From CAVQBL01 sp963710715 (GTDB lineage Bacteria; Pseudomonadota; Gammaproteobacteria; DSM-16500): a DNA stretch of 64,000 bases. The notes below the pieces were generated by a model, which made no database searches, was not told the DNA's origin, and worked only from the letters and a program-made list of their open reading frames with translations. The stretch spans positions 1 to 64,000 of the forward strand of contig CAVQBL010000014.1 in the NCBI GenBank assembly GCA_963710715.1. The letters are read 5' to 3'. Every line of letters begins with the position of its first letter. The stretch's first letter is position 1. Shown in pieces: positions 17,111-25,541 of the stretch. Position numbers and translations under genes: made by a program.

Positions 17111-17626
17111 TTAGGTAATCTGAGCGTTACTCCAATCGAGTATCCACTGAGGAATAACAGGAGAATCTTTGGGAACACTATCGTCAAGTGTGATAATTTC
17201 TGCAGGTGCTACTGAACCGCCAATCTTTTTAAAAAATCGTGCTTGAATGATGGCTTGAGCTTTTAATTCTCCGTGTCTTATAAATCGTTGTCGTAAATAA
17301 AATGCTTTTTCATCCCAGCCTAAAATTTGGGATTCCACAGTAAAACGTTGGAACACTTTCAATGCGCGTTTAAAGTAAATGGTTTCTGCACAGACGACAG
17401 GAAACCAGCCTTGCTGTTGTATTTTCTTCAGAATACCACCGCGCCGCATTAAGTCAGCTCTGGCAATATCTAATAGGGTGAGATAGCGACCATTATTCAT
17501 ATGCATCAATAAATCTAAATCACTGGGTAGCACGATAAAAGGCGTTGAACAGACATCTAAAATATTAATGCGCGATCTAAAGCGCCCAAAGGTGAAAAAC
17601 CAAATTAGTCTCATCCATAAGTTCAT
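17111..17626 (-). CDS. acyl-CoA thioesterase-like (hotdog, 4HBT) protein
   Basis: 171 residues. The stretch PSDLDLLMHMNNGRYLTLLD followed by IARADLMRRGG is the hotdog helix region of the 4HBT/thioesterase family, with the catalytic-type Asp/Asn-Asn-x-Tyr pattern. VVCAETIYFKRALKVFQRFT is the following strand pair. The N-terminus is hydrophobic (MNLWMRLIWFFTFGRF) and may associate with the membrane. Such proteins hydrolyse acyl-CoA thioesters; the substrate is unknown. It lies between two palindromic elements and has no obvious operon partner. Confidence 0.78.
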   Translation of the reverse strand: MNLWMRLIWFFTFGRFRSRINILDVCSTPFIVLPSDLDLLMHMNNGRYLTLLDIARADLMRRGGILKKIQQQGWFPVVCAETIYFKRALKVFQRFTVESQILGWDEKAFYLRQRFIRHGELKAQAIIQARFFKKIGGSVAPAEIITLDDSVPKDSPVIPQWILDWSNAQIT

Positions 17627-17846
17627 AGTTTACCTGCTTGCCATTCGCTTAAACCTGCCCCAATCTACCTTTTACTTCCCCTCTTGTAAACCTACCGATT
17701 TCAGGTAAAATAATGGCGAAAAATTAAACAGCATGATGCGGACTTAATTTAGGTTTATATCGCCAAATTGCCCTGAGCTTTAATGGAATAGGGGCGCAGT
17801 CAGAAATATAAATCTTATTTTTCTGTATGCCGAGGAGTATAATATA

Positions 17847-19097
17847 ATGAAAAATAAAATGTTTTTGTGGATATTGCTCAGTATTTTTTTAGGCGTGCTC
17901 TGCGGTATTTTGTATCCTGAACAAATGCTTTCAATCCGTTGGGTTGGGATTTTGTTTATCAACCTCCTTAAACTTATTGTGCTTCCCCTGATATTTTGTG
18001 CTCTCGTCAGTGCGATTACTGCTATGGGTGGAATGAAACGCCTGGGTTCAGTTGGGATTTATACGCTAGGCTACGTTTTATTGAGTGTTTCATCTGCAGT
18101 GCTGATTGGCTTGATTCTTCTCAATTTATTTAAGCCTGGTGTGGGCATGCCAGCAAGTTTAATTCTTGCAAATGCATCTCCTGCTGATCTTAAACACGTC
18201 GAATTTTCTTCTTTTTTACTGACTTTATTTCCTTCTAATATTATTGCAGCAGCAGCAAAGTTTGAAATTATTCCCATCGTATTTTTTAGTATTGTTTTTG
18301 CTATAGCTGCTTTATCAGCAGGTGAGTCAACTAAGCCTGTCATTGCTTTTTTTTCAGGAATGCGTGATGTATTTGTCAAAATGATTATTTGGTTGATGTA
18401 TCTCACCCCAGTTGGATTATTTGCTTTGTTGGGTTCAGCGATTGCAGAAGCCGCTATCCAAAATAGATTGCTGCAAAGTATTAAAGGAATGTTCATGTTT
18501 ATTGCGATATTTCTATTTGGATTATTTCTACATATTCTTTGGCAGTTTGCGGTCATTAAATTTATTACGCGCAAAAATGCACGAAAATTTGTTGGAGATG
18601 CTTCTGGCGCACTCTTAACCGCATTTGCTACTTCAAGCTCGATGGCAACATTACCTGTCACATTTGTCGTTGCAAAAAAACAAAATATCAGTGATGAAGT
18701 AGCGCGTTTTGTTTTACCTTTGGCAACCACGATTAATCTGGCTGGAACGGCGATGTATGAAGCTGTGTCTGCGTTATTTTTCTGTCAAATTTTAGGACTG
18801 CATCTTTCAGTTTTTTCACAAATCGGTATTTTTGTGACTGCAATTATTGCAGGCATGGGTGCTACCGGTATTCCTGAGGGTGGCTTAGTGACAATGGTTA
18901 TGGTATTGCGTAGTGTGAATGTTCCGACTTCCGCACTGGCATTGCTTTTACCGTTTGACCGTATTCTTGATCGCTTCCGCACAATGGTAAATGTGTGGGG
19001 AGATTTAGTGTGTGCAGCAACGGTAGAACATTTTACTGCTAAACGAAAAGTAGCTGAATTGCCTAAGCAGGGTGAGTTATTACCACAACAACAGTAG
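17847..19097 (+). CDS. dicarboxylate/amino-acid:cation symporter (DAACS family)
   Basis: 416 residues, with GAGGAG well placed before the ATG. The fold has eight helices plus two re-entrant loops. Family motifs: LIVLPLIFCALVSAITAMGG (first part), SGALLTAFATSSSMATLPVT (serine-rich HP1 loop), ATTINLAGTAMYEAV (the NMDGT-like sodium/substrate site, here NLAGT) and GATGIPEGGLVTMV (HP2). It imports glutamate, aspartate or C4-dicarboxylates with protons or sodium. That is a plausible carbon source for a bacterium living in host cells. NLAGT instead of NMDGT suggests altered ion or substrate use. Confidence 0.92.
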   Translation: MKNKMFLWILLSIFLGVLCGILYPEQMLSIRWVGILFINLLKLIVLPLIFCALVSAITAMGGMKRLGSVGIYTLGYVLLSVSSAVLIGLILLNLFKPGVGMPASLILANASPADLKHVEFSSFLLTLFPSNIIAAAAKFEIIPIVFFSIVFAIAALSAGESTKPVIAFFSGMRDVFVKMIIWLMYLTPVGLFALLGSAIAEAAIQNRLLQSIKGMFMFIAIFLFGLFLHILWQFAVIKFITRKNARKFVGDASGALLTAFATSSSMATLPVTFVVAKKQNISDEVARFVLPLATTINLAGTAMYEAVSALFFCQILGLHLSVFSQIGIFVTAIIAGMGATGIPEGGLVTMVMVLRSVNVPTSALALLLPFDRILDRFRTMVNVWGDLVCAATVEHFTAKRKVAELPKQGELLPQQQ

Positions 19098-19111
19098 AGG
19101 CTGTTCACGCT

Positions 19112-19232
19112 GTCATTGCGAGGACCCCTGCATGGTTCCTCGCAGGGGGACGAAGCAGTACTGCCTACAACTGATCACCATTCTGGATTGCCACGCCTCA
19201 CATAAAGCTAATGTGTGAGGCTCGCAATGACG
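19112..19232. repeat. palindromic intergenic element, copy 3
   Basis: gtcattgcgagg ... gacgaagcag ... ctggattgccacgcc ... ctcgcaatgacg, 15 bases after the symporter stop. The right outer arm (gttctttttgtaagaatcgtgaatagttatta) runs on to about 19265 and matches copy 10. Confidence 0.9.
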
Positions 19233-19295
19233 AGTTCTTTTTGTAAGAATCGTGAATAGTTATTAACAGATCCTAATATAAATGGAAATTAAATT

Positions 19296-20261
19296 ATGTA
19301 TTTAAAACAACGACAACACAGCATTCAAAATAAATCTATTTTTATTTCTTGTGTTGTGCCAGTTTACAACGAAGAAGCTGTCGTGCAGCTATTCTTCACT
19401 CAATTACAAGCTTGCTTATCTGACATGACACAGCGGTTTGAGATTATCGTTGTAGATGATGGCAGCCGCGATACTACTGTAAAGAAAGTAATAGAATTGC
19501 CAAATAGTAAGAATATTAAGTTACTTGGATTGTCGCGTAATTTTGGCAAAGAAACGGCTCTCACTGCAGGATTAGAACACTGCTCTGGCGATGTTGTTAT
19601 TATTCTAGATGCAGATTTTCAACATCCCATTGAATTGCTCCCCGTTTTTTTGAAGCATTGGGGAGAGGGGTATGACATGGTTTATGGGGTGCGTAAAAAT
19701 CGTGATAATGAATCACGTATAAAAAGAAACTTTGCACATTTGTTTTATTGGCTAATGTCAAAAATTACCAAGATTGAGATACCAAATAATGCAGGTGATT
19801 TTCGTCTTCTTGATCGTAAAGTAGTAAATGCTTTAAACAGCATCCAAGAACGAACGCGCTTTATGAAAGGTTTATATGCCTGGGTTGGATTTAAAAATAT
19901 AGCAGTGCCGTTCGAAGTGCAAGAACGTGTTGGTGGTAAAAGCTCTTGGGGCATAGGAAGATTAACGGAGCTTGCTATTACAGGGATTACCTCGTTTTCT
20001 GATATTCCATTACGTGTTTGGGGAATGATTGGTTTTGCTATTTCTTTAATATCATTGATTTACGCAATTTATTTTGTCACAGTCACCTTAATTTATGGCG
20101 CAGATCTTCCTGGATTCCCAAGTCTTATTGTTGCAGTCATGTTTTTAGGTGGAATTCAATTATTATCGGTTGGTATTTTAGGTGAATATATCGCCCGAAT
20201 TTTTACGGAAGTGAAGCAGCGGCCTAAGTATATTATTGAGCATAAAGTTGGATTTGAGTAA
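19296..20261 (+). CDS. family 2 glycosyltransferase (ArnC/GtrB-like)
   Basis: 321 residues. A GT-A domain spans residues about 15-235: FISCVVPVYNEEAVVQLFF, EIIVVDDGSRDTT, GLSRNFGKETALTAGLEHC and the metal-site DADFQHP (DxD-like), then RERVGGKSSWG. Two membrane helices close the protein (WGMIGFAISLISLIYAIYFV; LGGIQLLSVGILGEYIARIF). This is the layout of transferases that load a sugar onto undecaprenyl phosphate on the cytosolic face. Together with the neighbouring GT39 and ChbG-like genes it suggests a lipid A or O-antigen modification path similar to arn. Confidence 0.88.
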   Translation: MYLKQRQHSIQNKSIFISCVVPVYNEEAVVQLFFTQLQACLSDMTQRFEIIVVDDGSRDTTVKKVIELPNSKNIKLLGLSRNFGKETALTAGLEHCSGDVVIILDADFQHPIELLPVFLKHWGEGYDMVYGVRKNRDNESRIKRNFAHLFYWLMSKITKIEIPNNAGDFRLLDRKVVNALNSIQERTRFMKGLYAWVGFKNIAVPFEVQERVGGKSSWGIGRLTELAITGITSFSDIPLRVWGMIGFAISLISLIYAIYFVTVTLIYGADLPGFPSLIVAVMFLGGIQLLSVGILGEYIARIFTEVKQRPKYIIEHKVGFE

Positions 20262-20268
20262 TTAAGTT

Positions 20269-20402
20269 CGTCATTGCGAACCCGAGTTATCTATGGATCC
20301 CGGCTAAAATCACGCCGGGAGGGTGAAGCAATCCAGGCCAACTTTTATTTTAACGCCGCTCTGGATTGCTTCGCTATGAAGAGCACATAGCTCGCAATGA
20401 CG
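20269..20402. repeat. palindromic intergenic element, copy 4
   Basis: cgtcattgcgaa ... gaagcaatccaggcc ... ctggattgcttcgc ... gctcgcaatgacgg, between the convergent GT2 and GT39 genes (7 bases after the former stop, 9 before the latter). Confidence 0.88.
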
Positions 20403-20411
20403 GAGAACATT

Positions 20412-22112
20412 TCACACCACCGGCCTATTACTAAAAAGAACAGTGTTATCCACTTGCCCTAACTTATACACTTTATTTTGCATCTTGATCTGTTTGAAAG
20501 TATCCATATCTGTGAGCACAAATAAACGCTTATTGCTGTTCCAGCGTTGCCAGAATGTGTCTTTATCAATTAACCAATCTTTTGTGTCTTGGAAAACCAT
20601 GCCATACCATAATTCTCTTACCCAATTGTCAGAACGTGGAATCTCAGGTGAATTCCAATCTGCCACAATCACGATGCGTCGTTCTAAATAAATAGGTAAG
20701 TCTTGATAGTATTTATAAAATGTGACAACTTCATCATTTGGGCGCAAATAATTTTTAAGTTGTACCGCCAAAGGTTTAATTGATTTGTGGTTGATAACGT
20801 GCAAACTCGATGCGAGTGTTATCAAAACAACAACACTCATTGTGGTGATACAAGAGAATAATTTGGTGAAATTCTCTTCTCGAGAGCAGAGTAAACTCAT
20901 CAACCCAGCAATCAAAAATGTTGCGCCAGAAATAATTAAATAAGGAATGAAATTACCAAAAAATTTTACTTTTAAAAAGCCAATGCTTAACAGTATAACT
21001 CCAAGCGCGCAACATAAAAATATTAATACGTTGACGCCACGACCAAAATTTTGAGCTTGTGATTTATCCCATAAGTTATTTAAATAACTTCCTACCATCA
21101 ACGCAGCACAAGGGAATAATGGCAGGATGTAACCTATCGTTTTAGACCGGGGTATGGAAAAAAATATAAAAACTATAAAAAACCATAATAACAAATAGAG
21201 CTCGATAGGATGTTGTTGTCTATTTTTCCAAATATTTTTCAATTTTGTTGCGATGGCTTGCAAAAGAAATACTGACCATGGGAAAAAGCCGACTAATACA
21301 ATCGGAACATAAAACCAAACAGTCGCTTTATTGTTAAAGTCGACAGTCGTTAGAAAACGAGAGACTTGTTGAGTGACAAAAAAGAAGTGCAGGAATGCAG
21401 GATTGGCTTGTTGAACGAGAATGTACCAGGGTAAAACGATAATTAAAAAAAGACTTAAACCACTTATTAAGTGTATTTTCCTAAATGTATTCCAGCGCCT
21501 TAATAGTATTATCCAAGTGCTAATGATTATGGCGGGGAAAACAATGCCAATGAGTCCTTTCGTTAAAAATGCTAATCCTGCAAAAACATAAGCTGCAATT
21601 AAAAAAGCATCTCGACGTTTGCCCGTCGAGAATTGCATAGCAGCAATAAAGCATAACAATGAATTGCTAACTAAACTGGCAACTTCTAAATCCAAGTTAG
21701 CATAGTGAGAAGCACCATAATAAAGTGGACTCGTAGCGAGAATAAGAGCGGAAATGATACCTGTGCGGCGATTAAATAAAACGCGTCCGGTTAAATAAAT
21801 GATAATGCAGCCCAGTATTCCGGCAAACGCAGGCCAAAAACGTAGCGCCCATTCTTTTAGACCAAAAAGCTTAATAGCGCTAGCTTGCAGCCAATAATAC
21901 AACACGGGTTTGTCCAGGAAGGCCACGCCATTTAATCGTGGCGTTACATAATCACCTGTGGCTACCATTTCGCGTGCGACCTCGGAATAACGCCCTTCAT
22001 CCGGCGTAAATAAAGGATGTGACCCTATCCACAAGGCATAAAAAATTCCAAGTAGAAGAGCAATCCCTAAGAGATCCATTACCCAAGAGTGGCTCAATTT
22101 ATTTTTGTTCAT
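20412..22112 (-). CDS. ArnT-like GT39 glycosyltransferase
   Basis: About 566 residues from ATG 22112; a GTG at 22121 is possible. The N-terminal half is a run of helices with the GT39/ArnT motif PLFTPDEGRYSEVAREMVAT. The two acidic residues (DE) are the catalytic pair region, and NGVAFLDKPVLYYWLQASAI follows. The C-terminus (WGMVF.., YYQDLPIYLERRIVIV) is a periplasmic domain. Such enzymes move a sugar from undecaprenyl phosphate to lipid A or glycans on the periplasmic side. The GT2 gene lies convergent and the deacetylase divergent, an arn-like set by content rather than by operon structure. Confidence 0.88.
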   Translation of the reverse strand: MNKNKLSHSWVMDLLGIALLLGIFYALWIGSHPLFTPDEGRYSEVAREMVATGDYVTPRLNGVAFLDKPVLYYWLQASAIKLFGLKEWALRFWPAFAGILGCIIIYLTGRVLFNRRTGIISALILATSPLYYGASHYANLDLEVASLVSNSLLCFIAAMQFSTGKRRDAFLIAAYVFAGLAFLTKGLIGIVFPAIIISTWIILLRRWNTFRKIHLISGLSLFLIIVLPWYILVQQANPAFLHFFFVTQQVSRFLTTVDFNNKATVWFYVPIVLVGFFPWSVFLLQAIATKLKNIWKNRQQHPIELYLLLWFFIVFIFFSIPRSKTIGYILPLFPCAALMVGSYLNNLWDKSQAQNFGRGVNVLIFLCCALGVILLSIGFLKVKFFGNFIPYLIISGATFLIAGLMSLLCSREENFTKLFSCITTMSVVVLITLASSLHVINHKSIKPLAVQLKNYLRPNDEVVTFYKYYQDLPIYLERRIVIVADWNSPEIPRSDNWVRELWYGMVFQDTKDWLIDKDTFWQRWNSNKRLFVLTDMDTFKQIKMQNKVYKLGQVDNTVLFSNRPVV

Positions 22113-22166
22113 TGCTAACACGGATTTGTTCTCGTAAAATTTAGTTTTTCATGGGTACAGCAAATT

Positions 22167-23000
22167 ATGAAAACTATTGTCCTTTGTGCAGATGATTATG
22201 GACAAAATATCTCCATTTCTCAAGCAATTATTGAATTATTGAAGAAGAATCGCTTATCTGCAACGAGTTGTATGGTCACGTCAGCTAATTGGAAGGCGGC
22301 GGCCAGAGATCTTGAGTCTGTGAAGAATGCGGTTGATATAGGACTGCATTTCAATTTGACAGAAGGGCAGTCAATATCTAATAAGCTGATGTTTTTACCC
22401 CTCTCTAAGTTGCTTATTAAAGCGAGTTTGCGCCAACTGGATCAAGCAGCCATAGAAGGAGAATGCCATGCTCAGATTGATAGCTTTGCAGAAAGTTTAG
22501 GGCAACTTCCTGATTTCCTGGATGGGCATCAACATGTCCATCAATTTCCAGTCATTCGTGATGCAGTATTGGCAGTGTATAAGCAGCGGTTGCAGGCGCG
22601 AGGTGCATACCTACGGTGTGTGGATAGTCCAAAAAATTTATTACGCTTTACCGATAGTGCTTACATTAAACGTGTGATTATTCAATTCTCGGGTGCTGCA
22701 GCTTTTAAACGACAATTAATTAAATATCATATCCCGCACAATGTTTCGTTTGCGGGGATATATGACTTTTCAGCTAATTATAAAAACATTTTTTCAGGTT
22801 TTTTACGCGACAGTAAAAGCGGGGGGCTTATCATGTGCCATCCTGGCTTAAATGCATCTGCTGAGCCAGATGCAATCGCCGCCGCGCGTTGTCAAGAATA
22901 CCAGTATTTCTTGAGTGAAGATTTTGTCCAAGAATGTGTTAAGCAAAAAGTGCGGATTGCAAGATTTTCTAATTCTTGTTCTCCAGAACTTACCGATTAG
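22167..23000 (+). CDS. YdjC/ChbG-family carbohydrate deacetylase
   Basis: 277 residues. MKTIVLCADDYGQNISISQA holds the metal-binding Asp pair (residues 9-10). DIGLHFNLTEGQSI and FLDGHQHVHQFPVIRDAV bring the His ligands. These match the YdjC/ChbG/HpnK fold, which removes acetyl or similar groups from sugars. Divergent from the GT39 gene with about 55 bases between them, so they may share a control region. By analogy with ArnD it may trim the lipid-linked sugar before transfer, though ArnD belongs to another deacetylase family. Confidence 0.85.
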   Translation: MKTIVLCADDYGQNISISQAIIELLKKNRLSATSCMVTSANWKAAARDLESVKNAVDIGLHFNLTEGQSISNKLMFLPLSKLLIKASLRQLDQAAIEGECHAQIDSFAESLGQLPDFLDGHQHVHQFPVIRDAVLAVYKQRLQARGAYLRCVDSPKNLLRFTDSAYIKRVIIQFSGAAAFKRQLIKYHIPHNVSFAGIYDFSANYKNIFSGFLRDSKSGGLIMCHPGLNASAEPDAIAAARCQEYQYFLSEDFVQECVKQKVRIARFSNSCSPELTD

Positions 23001-23162
23001 CTAACGTGTTATCAATATTAAGAGATCCTTACGATAGAAATTTCCCCGTATACCTCTATCTCTTTATATAAATATCTGTTACAATACTAATGTCATTATG
23101 TGTATTTACTTTATAAATCGATAGTGACACATGTTTAATTTGAAAATGAAGGTATGTAGTAT

Positions 23163-23375
23163 ATGGCAGCAAGAGAAAATGGAACTGTTAAATGGTTCAA
23201 CAATAGCAAAGGTTATGGCTTTATTCAGCGAGATGCAGGTGGGGATGTATTCGTACACTTCCGTGCTATTCGCGGCGATGGGTACAGATCATTAGAGGAA
23301 GGACAACGCGTAGCGTTTACTGTTGCGCAAGGTCAAAAAGGCCTGCAAGCAGAAGACGTCGAAGTCGTCGAATAA
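23163..23375 (+). CDS. cold-shock domain protein
   Basis: 70 residues. It binds single-stranded RNA/DNA through the RNP motifs KGYGFIQ (RNP1) and DVFVHF (RNP2), both present. NGTVKWFNNSKGYGF is the canonical strand. CspA-like proteins act as RNA chaperones. The 5' region (about 23090-23160) is AT-rich and long enough for a cold-shock leader, but no specific element is seen. A hairpin terminator follows at 23411. Confidence 0.95.
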   Translation: MAARENGTVKWFNNSKGYGFIQRDAGGDVFVHFRAIRGDGYRSLEEGQRVAFTVAQGQKGLQAEDVEVVE

Positions 23376-23410
23376 TCTATATAATCATATTGTTAATGTA
23401 ACAACTCAAT

Positions 23411-23449
23411 ATGCCGCCTTAAGATGGGTATCCATCTTAAGAGCGGCAT
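23411..23449 (+). terminator. intrinsic terminator after the cold-shock gene
   Basis: atgccgccttaagatggg and ccatcttaagagcggcat pair with a short loop, followed by a T-rich run (ttgttttt). It lies between the cold-shock stop and the ttcA start. Confidence 0.85.
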
Positions 23450-23471
23450 TTGTTTTTGTGTGGAGACCTTC

Positions 23472-24299
23472 ATGCCAAAAGAATCCCCCATAGAAAAAAA
23501 ACTACTTCACTACACCGGCAAAGCCATCGCTGACTTCAATATGATTCAGACGGGCGATAAGGTAATGGTTTGCTTATCCGGTGGTAAAGATTCTTTTACC
23601 ATGTTACGTATATTGAATTTGCTACGCCAACGTGCAAAAGCTAAGTTCACCTTATTTGCTTTTACACTAGACCAAGCTCAACCCGGTTGGAATGACAATG
23701 CACTGCGTGAATGGTTAAAATCCTATAATATCCCGCATGAAATCTTAACGCGTGATACTTATTCCATTGTGAAAGAGAAGATTCCTGAAGGGAATACGTA
23801 TTGCTCATTATGCTCGCGCTTACGACGTGGCATTATTTATACTTATGCTGAAGAGCATGGTTATAACAAAGTTGCGTTAGGCCATCATCGCGATGATTTA
23901 ATAACAAGCTTGCTGATGTCAATTTTGTACAATGGCGAAATTCGCTCTATGCCTCCTAAGTTACTCAGTGATAATAAACGCCATATCGTGATTCGGCCTT
24001 TAGTTTATTGCCAAGAAAATGACATTATTGAATATGCTAAAGAACAACAGTTTCCTATCATTCCTTGTAATTTGTGCGGCTCACAAGAAAACCTCATGCG
24101 TCAAAAAGTCAAAGCACTGATTAATCAACTTGCAAAAGAAAATCCTAAAGTTCCGAGTAACATGTTGCATGCACTGACCAGTGTGAAATTAAGTCAGTTG
24201 ATGGATCGTAATCGTTGGGATTTTAAAAATTTAGAAGCGGGGCGAGAGGGCGATGGGGCGGTTGAGCAGGATGTGGAGTTGCATTTTGAAACAACGTAA
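23472..24299 (+). CDS. ttcA: tRNA 2-thiocytidine(32) synthetase TtcA
   Basis: Starts at ATG 23472, because the open frame before it runs through the terminator hairpin; GGAGA lies 6 bases ahead. 275 residues. Motifs: PP-loop CLSGGKDSFTML, the Fe-S/catalytic CSLC (in GNTYCSLCSRLRRGI) and CNLCGSQENLMRQ. The enzyme thiolates cytidine 32 in tRNA using a 4Fe-4S cluster and ATP. Cys pairs and PP-loop are all present. Stand-alone here. Confidence 0.95.
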   Translation: MPKESPIEKKLLHYTGKAIADFNMIQTGDKVMVCLSGGKDSFTMLRILNLLRQRAKAKFTLFAFTLDQAQPGWNDNALREWLKSYNIPHEILTRDTYSIVKEKIPEGNTYCSLCSRLRRGIIYTYAEEHGYNKVALGHHRDDLITSLLMSILYNGEIRSMPPKLLSDNKRHIVIRPLVYCQENDIIEYAKEQQFPIIPCNLCGSQENLMRQKVKALINQLAKENPKVPSNMLHALTSVKLSQLMDRNRWDFKNLEAGREGDGAVEQDVELHFETT

Positions 24300-24310
24300 A
24301 AAAACAACAT

Positions 24311-25024
24311 CTACACCCAACCCGGCATCCACTTATTTGTACTTCGTAACTCCCGATTATGCTCTTTCCAATTCGGATCAAATGAGGCGACCAGCCGCCA
24401 AAATGCTACTGAATGATTGAGATACACTGTATGACAAAGTTCATGAATCATAACGTGTGTAACTAAATGCGGTGGGAGAAACAAAAGTTTGTAATTGAGA
24501 TTAATCGCTTTTTCTGTGGAACAACTTCCCCAACGACTTTCTTGTCCGCGGATAGTCGCTTTTTTATAAATTAATTTGGTTTCTTTGCTGACTTCAGATA
24601 ATTGAGTTAATAAATATTGCTGAGCATGGTTTTTTACCCAAGCTGCTAATAATTTTTTGCTGAGCGTTTTATTTTTAATATCTCCTACCAAAACCAATTC
24701 CTGATGTGGACGTGAAATAATTTTTAATTTTGTATCACTTTGAATATAGTGAATATGCCAAATTTGATCGATAGCTAATAATGCAATCTGTGTCGGTAGA
24801 ATATCTTGGTCTGAAGTTTCAAGTTGCGAGCGAATTTTAATGAATTGCTTTTCAATCCAATGCCTATTTTCTTCTAAAATGGCAGGAATTTTATTTCGAT
24901 TGAAGCGGCGAGGAATAGTTAATTCTAAACCACCTTTAAGCGATGCCTTGAGTCTTACATATTTTGCGCGCGCGTTTTCTTTAACTGTATAAACAGGAGG
25001 CCAGTTATTAAAATTAATATCCAT
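24311..25024 (-). CDS. YgjP-like metallopeptidase-domain protein (DUF45)
   Basis: 237 residues. The zinc motif is VMIHELCHTVYLNHSVAFW, with HELCH and a second His eight residues on, as in YgjP/SprT-like proteins. The family tail follows: WKEHNRELRSTNKWM. RGQESRWGSCSTEKAINLNY is the conserved region before it. Substrate is unknown. It is convergent with ttcA, with 11 bases between stops. Confidence 0.85.
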   Translation of the reverse strand: MDINFNNWPPVYTVKENARAKYVRLKASLKGGLELTIPRRFNRNKIPAILEENRHWIEKQFIKIRSQLETSDQDILPTQIALLAIDQIWHIHYIQSDTKLKIISRPHQELVLVGDIKNKTLSKKLLAAWVKNHAQQYLLTQLSEVSKETKLIYKKATIRGQESRWGSCSTEKAINLNYKLLFLPPHLVTHVMIHELCHTVYLNHSVAFWRLVASFDPNWKEHNRELRSTNKWMPGWV

Positions 25025-25068
25025 CAGAAAGATGCCTAGTAACTATTCACCTTCTTACAAAAAAGACT

Positions 25069-25184
25069 CGTCATTGCGAGCCTCACGCTTTAGCTTTATG
25101 TGAGGCGCGGCAATCCAGAATGGTGATAAGTTGTAGGCAGTACTGGATTGCTTCGTCGCAAAAGGCGCGCTCCTCGCAATGACG
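25069..25184. repeat. palindromic intergenic element, copy 5
   Basis: cgtcattgcgag ... cggcaatccagaatgg ... ctggattgcttcg ... cctcgcaatgacg. Outer arms (taactattcaccttcttacaaaa on the left from 25040; cgtgaatagtta on the right to about 25197) are partly kept. Confidence 0.9.
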
Positions 25185-25200
25185 GCGTGAATAGTTACCG

Positions 25201-25536
25201 TTAAATTGCTTCTTTAAGAAATTGATTTGCTTCGTCTTCAAACGCTTCAAACAGACTGCGAATTTTAGCCGAAGCGCTATTCTTTAAAGCGGTTTCAAGC
25301 TTTGCAGCCGCTTGTTTTAGCCTAGGTACTCCGCAATAACAAAGTGCGCCATGTAATTTGTGCACGCGCTTTTGCAATTCATCATAATTTTTATTATTTT
25401 CGCATTGTTTGATACATGCAATGTCATTGGGTAAGGTTTTTGACAATATATTTAGCATTTCTTTAGCTAGTTCACGCTTATTGCCAGCTAATTGGGTTGC
25501 TAATTCCCAATCAATAATAGGGTTTTTTTTACTCAT
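25201..25536 (-). CDS. stand-alone HPt (histidine phosphotransfer) protein
   Basis: 111 residues, all helical. VHKLHGALCYCGVPRLKQAA is the HPt phospho-accepting helix: the His in HKLHGA with the Gly seven residues later. ELVELAKEMLNILSKTLPND-type helices precede it. It would pass phosphate between a hybrid kinase receiver domain and a response regulator. It follows relA in the same direction with 5 bases between them, so it is probably co-transcribed with the stringent response enzyme. The hybrid kinase at 41821 lacks an HPt domain and could be a partner, but that is speculation. Confidence 0.85.
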   Translation of the reverse strand: MSKKNPIIDWELATQLAGNKRELAKEMLNILSKTLPNDIACIKQCENNKNYDELQKRVHKLHGALCYCGVPRLKQAAAKLETALKNSASAKIRSLFEAFEDEANQFLKEAI

Positions 25537-25541
25537 GCTAC

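Noticed and set aside
17780..17962. Minus-strand frame before the symporter
   Set aside because: Covers the symporter start and ribosome site; no family features.
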